Shown piece after piece: positions 1-5,627 of a stretch of 34,502 bases of DNA. A program made the translations under genes and the position numbers. The notes beneath the pieces were generated by a model, which made no database searches, was not told where the DNA came from, and saw only the letters and a list, made by a program, of their open reading frames with translations. This DNA is from Paenibacillus sambharensis (GTDB lineage Bacteria > Bacillota > Bacilli > Paenibacillales > Paenibacillaceae): contig NZ_QKRB01000052.1 in the NCBI RefSeq assembly GCF_003233845.1, forward strand, positions 1 to 34,502, written 5' to 3'. Position 1 is the first letter of the stretch. Each line of letters opens with the position of its first letter.

Positions 1-26
1 TGATATGCTCCCCATACGGTAGACAG
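1..26 (+). repeat. IS left terminal inverted repeat (IRL), left copy
   Basis: Begins TGATATGCTCCCC and ends GTAGACAG. It pairs with 1644-1669 in inverted orientation with 19 of 26 matches. TGA at the tip is shared by both ends, as is usual for IS3-family TG/CA termini. The TATGCT at 4-9 could act as the -10 of a circle-junction promoter. Confidence 0.85.
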
Positions 27-61
27 GTGAAAAATAAAAACCTGTTTACTGTATAGGGAGC
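7..61 (+). promoter_or_regulatory. Left-end hairpin covering the transposase ribosome binding site
   Basis: Two 22-base arms (7-28 and 40-61) are near-perfect reverse complements. They differ at three positions, two of which would still form G-U pairs in the sense RNA. The loop is an 11-base A-rich stretch. The second arm contains GGGAG (56-60), the ribosome binding site eight bases upstream of the orfA ATG at 69. A transcript entering from outside the element would fold this arm away. Such protection against read-through transcription is known from other IS elements; its use here is inferred. Confidence 0.7.
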
Positions 62-68
62 ATTTTTC

Positions 69-746
69 ATGCCTAGAAATAAACTGAACGCTTTAGAAAA
101 ATTGGCAATCCTTCAAGAGATCGAAGCTGGTCATATTGGAGTGAGGGCAACTGTTAAGAAGTATGGCATTGCCATGTCTACGCTTGCGAATTGGCAACGT
201 CGTTATCGGTTGTATGGTACTGAGGGACTAGAGGTCCGTAAACACAACCGTAGTTATTCCGAAGAGCTGAAGCATCAAGCGGTTAAGGATTACTTGGAGG
301 GGAAATTGTCACAGAACCAAGTCATCGATAAGTACGGGATCGCTTGTCGAGCGCTGCTCTTCAATTGGATTAAGAAGTATACTGGTCATAGCAGCTTAAA
401 AGCCTGTACAGGGGGAACAACAGCTATGACCAAGGGACGTAAGACAACATGGCAAGAGAGGATCGACATCGTCCTATATTGCCTTGCGAATGGACAAGAC
501 TACACGAAGACAGCAATGCAATTCCAGGTTTCTTACCAGCAAGTATACGGATGGGTGAGAAAGTATGCAGAAGGCGGACAGGATGCTTTACAGGATGGTA
601 GAGGGCGTGCCAAGGCGCCTGAAGAGTTAACGGAAGTCGATGAACAAAAGTACGCGATGAAGAAACTGGAGTACGAAATCGAGCGACTCCGGGCGGAGAA
701 TGCTTTCTTAAAAAAGTTACAGGAGTTCGAAAGGAGGTGTCCCTAA
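69..746 (+). CDS. IS3-family transposase OrfA (left copy)
   Basis: A 225-residue DNA-binding subunit of the IS150-group transposase. The N-terminal half holds two helix-turn-helix units (about residues 1-100, including the LANWQRRY recognition-helix type). A further helix-turn-helix of the same kind spans about 120-170 (SYQQVYGWVRKY). The C-terminus is charged and heptad-like (about 190-222), typical of the leucine zipper that lets OrfA and OrfAB multimerise. The ATG follows GGGAG with an eight-base gap. The slippery heptamer A AAA AAG lies near the 3' end at 710-716. A -1 shift there joins OrfA to OrfB, giving the active OrfAB transposase; unshifted OrfA usually acts as a regulator. The family is certain, the exact IS name is not known. 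Confidence 0.95.
   Translation: MPRNKLNALEKLAILQEIEAGHIGVRATVKKYGIAMSTLANWQRRYRLYGTEGLEVRKHNRSYSEELKHQAVKDYLEGKLSQNQVIDKYGIACRALLFNWIKKYTGHSSLKACTGGTTAMTKGRKTTWQERIDIVLYCLANGQDYTKTAMQFQVSYQQVYGWVRKYAEGGQDALQDGRGRAKAPEELTEVDEQKYAMKKLEYEIERLRAENAFLKKLQEFERRCP
710..716 (+). promoter_or_regulatory. Programmed -1 ribosomal frameshift site A AAA AAG
   Basis: The orfA codons here read TTA AAA AAG, giving the classic A AAA AAG heptamer of IS3-family elements. After a -1 slip, translation continues from base 716 with no stop through the orfB start region and into the DDE domain. The GGAGG at 733-737 just downstream could act as the stimulatory internal Shine-Dalgarno, and also sits next to the GTG at 737. 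Confidence 0.85.
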
Positions 747-1624
747 GCCAACATCGGCAAGAGAACATCTACCTTGCCATTCAAGCTGTCCAGCGCACAG
801 AGTCAATGACCATACAGCTTTTATGCGGCGTTGCTGGGATTCCGAGGTCGAGCTATTACAAGTGGCTTAATCGAACACCTAGCTCACGTGAGCTGGAGAA
901 TAGAAAGCTGACAGAGATGATGATGTCCATGTACGAGAAAGTTGAGGGCACCTTTGGTTACCGGCAATTAACGTTACATATGCGCCGAGAATGGCAACAT
1001 CCGATTAATCATAAGCGAGTGCAAAGACTGATGAGGATTAAGAGAATCCAGTCCGTCATCCGCAGAAAGAAAAAGAAGTATGAGCGTTCTACGCCGCAGC
1101 AGGTAGCTGAGAACGTGCTTAACCGCAAGTTCCAAGCGGAAGCGCCGAATGAAAAGTGGGTTACAGATGTCACGGAGTTTAAGTATGGCAATAGCCAGAA
1201 GGCTTATTTAAGTGCCATCCTCGATCTTCATGATAAATCGATTGTTTCTTATGTACTTGGTCACTCGAATAATAATCCTCTCGTCTTTCAAACGTTGGAT
1301 TTGGCTTTACAGGCAGCCCCTAATAGCAAGCCTTTAATTCATAGCGACCGTGGCTACCAGTACACGTCACTGAGGTTCAAAGAAATGCTGGACAAGGCTA
1401 ATATGACGCAGAGTATGTCCCGAGTGGGCCGTTGCATTGATAACGGTCCGATGGAGTCTTTCTGGGGAACCCTAAAATGTGAGAAGTATTATTTGCATAC
1501 CTACCGCACATATGAGGAACTAAAGAAGGATATCGATGACTACATTCACTTTTACAATAATGAACGGTTACAGGCAAAACTAAACGGCCTCAGCCCCATA
1601 GAATTCAGGACGAAGGCCGTTTAA
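737..1624 (+). CDS. IS3-family transposase OrfB, DDE integrase core (left copy)
   Basis: The catalytic part of the transposase, 295 residues if started at GTG 737 but mainly made as an OrfAB fusion by the -1 shift at 710-716. An HTH_21-like region (about 50-110) precedes the rve integrase core. The catalytic triad is visible as D144 (TDVTEF), D204 (HSDRGYQY) and E240 (GPMESFWG), so D-to-E spacing is 35 as in DD35E enzymes. The C-terminal YIHFYNNERLQAKLNGLSP block is the IS3-family signature. It overlaps orfA by ten bases in the -1 frame. The gene appears intact, and its identity with the right copy suggests recent activity or gene conversion. Confidence 0.95.
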   Translation: MSLSQHRQENIYLAIQAVQRTESMTIQLLCGVAGIPRSSYYKWLNRTPSSRELENRKLTEMMMSMYEKVEGTFGYRQLTLHMRREWQHPINHKRVQRLMRIKRIQSVIRRKKKKYERSTPQQVAENVLNRKFQAEAPNEKWVTDVTEFKYGNSQKAYLSAILDLHDKSIVSYVLGHSNNNPLVFQTLDLALQAAPNSKPLIHSDRGYQYTSLRFKEMLDKANMTQSMSRVGRCIDNGPMESFWGTLKCEKYYLHTYRTYEELKKDIDDYIHFYNNERLQAKLNGLSPIEFRTKAV

Positions 1625-1643
1625 CTAACTTTTATTTTTTGTA

Positions 1644-1669
1644 CTGTCTACTTGACGGGGTGCAGTTCA
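1644..1669 (+). repeat. IS right terminal inverted repeat (IRR), left copy
   Basis: The reverse complement matches the element's left end at 19 of 26 bases. It contains an outward-facing TTGACG (1652-1657), a good -35 hexamer that would be paired with TATGCT of the left end when the two ends abut in a circle. Confidence 0.85.
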
Positions 1670-1812
1670 GATAAGACCCCTGTGACGCCATTTTTACTGC
1701 TGAAAGGTGGTTATGGGGATCAAAAATCAATTTAATGGCCCCTATTAAATCGTCTGCTGTTATTAATTGGAGAGATTATTGCAGGTGTACAGTCGTTGTG
1801 CCCACTCAATGT

Positions 1813-3351
1813 TCAGCCTTTACGTATCGCTATAAGCCCACTTGGCAGGGAGCTTCCTCCGGTGCTGCCCTTCTCTGTCTGGCTGATGGCTGTAAATACG
1901 GTGCCGCCAGGCCCGAAAGCGGGCAGCGAGAAGGCTGAACCTTCCGGAGCATAAGCGAATGCCTCGGCACTGCCGAGCGATTCCTTCCCGGGCGGAAGAG
2001 CCTGCAGGCTGTTGCTGCCGAAGGCGGCATAGGCACCGGCGCCAATGCGGGATGCCGGCATATCCGAAGCAACCCACAGCTTGCCGGATTCATCGAAGGC
2101 AATGCCGGACGGCGAGCTGAAGCCGGCGAGGCGTCCGCCGTGAGCGGCAGGATCGGCCTCGAAGCGCAGCGAGCCGGCGTCACCGTTCTCCTCGATGAGC
2201 CGAAGAATGCTGCCGAAGCTGCTGCCGGTGTCTTCGCTGCCCGTCTGGGCGAGGAAGAACGAGCCGTCCGCCGGGTGGACAGCTGCGCCTGCTGCCCGGT
2301 CGAGGCGAGTGGCGCCCAGAACAAGCGCAGCTTCCTGCGCATAGACGAGTACGTCTGCCTGACCCCGCAGCTGACTGAGCAGATCCTCGCGCAGCCGGTT
2401 CACTCCCTGAGGCACACGGTAGGCGGGATTGGCTATCACTTTACGAACAGCCTTAATGTCGAGCTCAATCCACTCGCCTCCGCTGATATTCGCGGCATAT
2501 AGGGTGCCCTTCTCGAGCAGGCTGGAGTTGCTTGTTCCGTCTGCGGCATTATAGCGCCCGCTGCTGATAAATTTATACAGCACCTGGCCTCCGCTCATAT
2601 AGATGACGGCACGCCCGTCACTCGCAAGGGCGGATGCCGCTTGACCGTGAGTAAAGCGGCCAAGTGCAGTGTGTTTGCGGACTTGGAAGCCTGCGTCCGC
2701 TGGATCAGCTTCTGCGAGCCAGCCATACGAAGCCGGGTTAATGCCAGCTGCGGCTGCATCGGTATCATTCGGCTGCTCACCGGCCAGAACGGTTCCCCAA
2801 GGGGTGCGTCCGCCGGTGCCGTTCGTCCACAAGCCCTGTACCGAAGATGCCCCGTTCACCGAACGTGTGCCTCTGGCAGGGCCGGTCAGTTCAACGCGTG
2901 TGCCCGGGGTAATCCGTCTTGCATGCTTGCTATCGTTGTCGAGCTTCCAGCCGCCTCCTGCAGTGCGCTTAACAGAGACGACGGAGGCGCCTCGCCCTTC
3001 AGCGGAGTTGCCGCCTGGTGCCGGTGTATGGTTAATCCAGAGCAGGCCCTTATCAGCCTCTTCGCTGTCGAAGTAGCTTATGAATCCTCCCCCAATGCCG
3101 TATGAACCGCCCTTGAATGCCGTTCCATCTGCTGCCAGCTGATCGGCTTTGAAGCCGCCTGCTGTAATCAGCTTTGCTGCCAGTACCGGCTGCAGTGCCG
3201 GGAATGGAAGCGGCACTGCAGAAGCCGGGGCTGCGGCGGAAGCCTTCCCGATAAAGCTGTTTAATCCGGTAGAGGCAGCTGCGAAGGCGACTGCACCGGA
3301 GCCCAGCAGACCGAGGAATGATCTGCGGCTGACCTGCTTCTCGTAATCCAT
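1813..3351 (-). CDS. Tat-exported PhoX/DUF839-family protein
   Basis: Encodes 512 residues from the ATG at 3351, chosen because AGGGAGG lies just upstream; an in-frame start at 3426 would add 25 residues ahead of the signal. The N-terminus carries a twin-arginine motif (SRRSFLG, residues 8-14), a hydrophobic stretch and an ASA-type cleavage site near 40, so export of a folded, probably metal-bound protein is expected. The body has DUF839/PhoX hallmarks: GGRTPWGTVLAGEQ, a TGSEDTGSSFGSILRL block and PSGIAFDESGKLWVASD near the C-terminus. Known PhoX enzymes are Ca/Fe-dependent alkaline phosphatases. The usual Cys in the NC-GG-TPWG motif is absent here (NGTGG), so phosphatase activity is inferred only at family level. 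It diverges from the collar operon across a shared upstream region. Confidence 0.85.
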   Translation of the reverse strand: MDYEKQVSRRSFLGLLGSGAVAFAAASTGLNSFIGKASAAAPASAVPLPFPALQPVLAAKLITAGGFKADQLAADGTAFKGGSYGIGGGFISYFDSEEADKGLLWINHTPAPGGNSAEGRGASVVSVKRTAGGGWKLDNDSKHARRITPGTRVELTGPARGTRSVNGASSVQGLWTNGTGGRTPWGTVLAGEQPNDTDAAAAGINPASYGWLAEADPADAGFQVRKHTALGRFTHGQAASALASDGRAVIYMSGGQVLYKFISSGRYNAADGTSNSSLLEKGTLYAANISGGEWIELDIKAVRKVIANPAYRVPQGVNRLREDLLSQLRGQADVLVYAQEAALVLGATRLDRAAGAAVHPADGSFFLAQTGSEDTGSSFGSILRLIEENGDAGSLRFEADPAAHGGRLAGFSSPSGIAFDESGKLWVASDMPASRIGAGAYAAFGSNSLQALPPGKESLGSAEAFAYAPEGSAFSLPAFGPGGTVFTAISQTEKGSTGGSSLPSGLIAIRKG

Positions 3352-3483
3352 AATATCCTCCCTTGTACCCACATGCCGGTTCCCTATATACCCGGTCAGC
3401 GGAACTTCTAGTTCTAAAGATAGCATAATCTAGTAATGTTAAAAACAAATTTTTCAAGAAAAGTAATGCGAAAAATCACACTG

Positions 3484-3512
3484 CCGATATACTATAGTAA
3501 TATAGTCATCGG
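3484..3512. promoter_or_regulatory. 29-bp imperfect palindrome in the divergent intergenic region
   Basis: Arms CCGAT-at-ACTATA and TATAGT-c-ATCGG flank a four-base GTAA centre. It lies between the PhoX-like gene (start 3351) and the collar operon (start 3601). Each arm contains a TATAGT/ACTATA word that could serve as a -10 on either strand, but no convincing -35 was found for either direction. It may be an operator or a pair of overlapping promoters. Confidence 0.5.
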
Positions 3513-3600
3513 AATAGTTTCCTGTTCAGTTAATAGTAACCATGGGAGAAAAGCTCAACGTCTGTAAAAACAAGCATATTGGAGGGCTGACAACAAACAA

Positions 3601-3909
3601 ATGAAGCAGCCAGGTTACAAAGCATATGAGAAGCTCCTTCATTCCCGGCTTCAGGTCCTAGGTGCAGAAACGCCCTTATACCTGAAACTCATTGAAGTGA
3701 AGGACATGGGAGTGACGGATGGTTATGAAAGGTTCAGTCTCTTGTTTGAGGGCCCGTCCGACAGGCTGCTGGAACAGCAAACCGTCGTGCTGGAGCATGA
3801 GTCGTTGGAGGAATTTGCAGTATTCATTGTGCCGGTGAGACTAACCGGCAGCGGCTGCAGGTATGAAGCGGTCTTTAGCTTGAGCGTCTCTGACACCCGA
3901 GGCGGATGA
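3601..3909 (+). CDS. DUF6916-like small protein
   Basis: A 102-residue soluble protein and the first gene of the tail-collar operon. It has a pattern I associate with DUF6916-type proteins: a Y-RFSLLFEGPSD segment (about 40-52), a VVLEHESLEEFAVFIVPV segment and a terminal YEAVF motif. Such proteins are often found beside tail-collar genes. It has no signal peptide or membrane segment. The start is ATG 3601; the nearest GGAGGG is about 14 bases upstream, which is longer than ideal. The next gene begins 56 bases downstream on the same strand. Function is unknown; it might be a chaperone or assembly partner for the collar proteins (inference from position only). Confidence 0.75.
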   Translation: MKQPGYKAYEKLLHSRLQVLGAETPLYLKLIEVKDMGVTDGYERFSLLFEGPSDRLLEQQTVVLEHESLEEFAVFIVPVRLTGSGCRYEAVFSLSVSDTRGG

Positions 3910-3965
3910 AGCGGAACCCAAGGATGGTTTGGAGTTTTACTTAATGAAAGGAGTGACAGCAAGCT

Positions 3966-4484
3966 ATGCCGCCATATGTTGGAGAAATTCGTATGTTTGC
4001 CGGCAATTTTGCCCCTGATGGCTGGATGTTCTGTGAAGGGCAGGAGTTAAGCATTGCAGAATACGAGACATTGTTCATGCTGATTGGCACCACTTACGGA
4101 GGGGATGGACAGACGACCTTTGTCCTGCCGGATTTGAGAGGACGTATTCCCGTTCATATGGGCAACGCTGTCTGGGGGGAAACCTATCCTCTGGGTGCAA
4201 AGGGAGGTCAAGAGGAGGTCACGCTGACGGTAGGGCAGATGCCTGCTCACAGCCACCGGCTGCTTGCCCGGCGAGAGCAGGGAAATACGAGCAACCCTGA
4301 GGGTGCTGTGCCGGCCATGTCCACGCTTGCTTCTTACACGGCTCCCGGTCAACCGGCAGCCGGCCAGATGCATGCCGCGGCAGCGGGTCCTGTTGGCGGA
4401 AATCAGCCGCATACCAACATGATGCCTTACCTGTGTGTGAATTTTATTATTTCGCTATATGGAATCTATCCTTCTCAGACGTAG
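3966..4484 (+). CDS. Phage tail collar domain protein 1 (MdpB-like)
   Basis: 172 residues of the microcystin-dependent-protein/tail-collar family. The N-terminal collar domain (about 3-60) reads GEIRMFAGNFAPDGW, C-EGQ-LSI and LFMLIGTTYGGDGQTTF, followed by LPDLRGRIPVH. The middle has a MPAHSH motif. The C-terminal part has the conserved H-TNMMPYL-VNFIISLYGI-PSQ ending. No signal peptide is visible. An AAAGGAGTGACAGC tract precedes the ATG. It is the most diverged of the three tandem copies (EGQELSIAEYETLF against NGQ-MPI-QN-ALF in the others). In phages these domains sit in tail fibre or baseplate proteins, but no other phage gene is nearby. Confidence 0.9.
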   Translation: MPPYVGEIRMFAGNFAPDGWMFCEGQELSIAEYETLFMLIGTTYGGDGQTTFVLPDLRGRIPVHMGNAVWGETYPLGAKGGQEEVTLTVGQMPAHSHRLLARREQGNTSNPEGAVPAMSTLASYTAPGQPAAGQMHAAAAGPVGGNQPHTNMMPYLCVNFIISLYGIYPSQT

Positions 4485-4515
4485 GATGGATGCTTAATAT
4501 TTGGGAGGGATATAC

Positions 4516-5040
4516 GTGTCTGAACCCTATCTCGGTGAAATCAAGCTCTTAGCATTTAACTTCCCGCCAAAAGGCTGGGCGCTCTGCAATGGGCAGCTGA
4601 TGCCGATCAATCAGAATCAGGCGCTCTTTGCGCTTCTTGGCACTAGCTATGGCGGCAACGGCCAGACGACATTTGCCCTTCCGAACCTTCAGGGGAGGGT
4701 GCCGATTCATACCAGCGCAGGCACGGGGATCACCCTGGGCATGTCGGCTGGCGAAAGCGCAGTTGCGCTGGCACAGAGCCAAATGCCGCCACATGTTCAT
4801 CCGCTTATGGCCTCTTCGGCTGAAGCAACGGTAAAGACGCCGGACGGCGGGGTCTGGGCTGCGCCTGCCGTAAGCGCCTACCATTCATGGGGGCCATCCG
4901 GCGGCGGCGATAACCGGACGGAGATGAGTCCGGCTGCCCTGACAGCAGCCGGCGGCTCGCAGCGGCATACCAATATGCAGCCGTATCTGGTCTTAAACTA
5001 TTGTATTGCACTAACGGGGATCTTCCCCAGCCAAAACTAG
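4516..5040 (+). CDS. Phage tail collar domain protein 2 (MdpB-like)
   Basis: 174 residues from the GTG at 4516, which has GGGAGG six bases upstream; the frame is open further up but without a better start. The collar domain reads GEIKLLAFNFPPKGW, CNGQLMPINQNQALF and LLGTSYGGNGQTTF, then LPNLQGRVPIH. A MPPHVH motif and the terminal HTNMQPYLVLNY-IALTGIFPSQ block follow. The central part (about 100-140) is variable relative to its paralogues, as expected if that part makes specific contacts. It begins 31 bases after copy 1 and ends 15 bases before copy 3. No export signal is seen. Confidence 0.9.
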   Translation: MSEPYLGEIKLLAFNFPPKGWALCNGQLMPINQNQALFALLGTSYGGNGQTTFALPNLQGRVPIHTSAGTGITLGMSAGESAVALAQSQMPPHVHPLMASSAEATVKTPDGGVWAAPAVSAYHSWGPSGGGDNRTEMSPAALTAAGGSQRHTNMQPYLVLNYCIALTGIFPSQN

Positions 5041-5055
5041 AGAGGAGGCATATTG

Positions 5056-5583
5056 ATGTCAGAACCATTCGTTGCAGAGATCCGTATATTTGCCGGGAAC
5101 TTTGCTCCTTCAGGCTGGGCGTTCTGCAACGGTCAGATCATGCCGATATCGCAGAACACCGCCCTCTTTTCCCTGCTGGGAACCACATACGGCGGTAACG
5201 GCATGACAACCTTTGCCCTTCCCAACCTGCAGGGACGGGCACCTATGCATCCCGGCCAAGGTGCAGGACTTACAGAAAGAACGCTTGGAGAGCAAGGGGG
5301 AACGGAGTCAGTCCAGTTGCTGGAAAGCGAGATGCCGTTTCACGTTCATAATCTGCAGTTTGGAAATGGGGGTGCGCCGCAGTCTAATCCGCAAGACGCG
5401 CTCCCTTCGCCGACTGCCGGAAGACGCGGAGGATTATTATACAGTCCGGGACCGGGCAGCGTCATGATGAATTCAACCGTTCTGGGGGTAGCTGGCGCAG
5501 GAGCGCCGCATACCAATATGCAGCCGTATGTGGCTGTCAATTATATTATTGCGCTTCAGGGAATTTTTCCGCCTCGCTCATAG
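5056..5583 (+). CDS. Phage tail collar domain protein 3 (MdpB-like)
   Basis: 175 residues from the ATG at 5056, preceded by GAGGAGG at a seven-base gap; an in-frame TTG at 5053 is too close to that site. The collar domain reads AEIRIFAGNFAPSGW, CNGQIMPISQNTALF and LLGTTYGGNGMTTF, then LPNLQGRAPMH. MPFHVH and a final HTNMQPYVAVNYIIAL segment close the protein. The 90-150 region is rich in Gly, Pro and Ser and differs from the other two. The next gene, the giant surface protein, starts 44 bases downstream, so the four small genes and the surface protein look like one transcript. Confidence 0.9.
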   Translation: MSEPFVAEIRIFAGNFAPSGWAFCNGQIMPISQNTALFSLLGTTYGGNGMTTFALPNLQGRAPMHPGQGAGLTERTLGEQGGTESVQLLESEMPFHVHNLQFGNGGAPQSNPQDALPSPTAGRRGGLLYSPGPGSVMMNSTVLGVAGAGAPHTNMQPYVAVNYIIALQGIFPPRS

Positions 5584-5627
5584 GGTAAGCGGCAGATACG
5601 TCCGAATTATACGGGGGAGGACATTTA

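Larger units (their letters stand above)
1..1669 (+). mobile_element. IS3-family (IS150-group) insertion sequence, left copy
   Basis: A complete element with TG...CA ends. The first 26 bases and the reverse complement of the last 26 (1644-1669) agree at 19 positions, including a shared GTAGACAG block and a CCCC block. It holds two overlapping genes: orfA with helix-turn-helix domains and orfB with a DDE integrase core. They are joined by an A AAA AAG slippery heptamer at 710-716. The reverse complement of the whole element recurs at 32834-34502 with no difference seen. The right boundary is set where the two copies stop agreeing (after base 1669) and by the match between the termini. The left outer flank is outside the window, so a target duplication cannot be checked. 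Confidence 0.96.

Noticed and set aside
1652-1690. Hybrid outward promoter from the IS right end into the interior
   Set aside because: TTGACG is a good -35, but no acceptable -10 lies 16-18 bases downstream at either inner junction.
1670-1812. Small gene between the left IS and the PhoX-like gene
   Set aside because: The open frame from 1735 has no ribosome binding site and runs into the PhoX-like coding region on the opposite strand.
3427-3460. Pho box upstream of the PhoX-like gene
   Set aside because: A single TTAACA is seen on the minus strand without the required 11-bp-spaced repeats.
3601-5583. Prophage remnant because of three tail-collar genes
   Set aside because: No capsid, portal, terminase, tail tube, tape-measure, lysis or integrase gene is nearby, and the genes are tightly coupled to a surface-protein gene.
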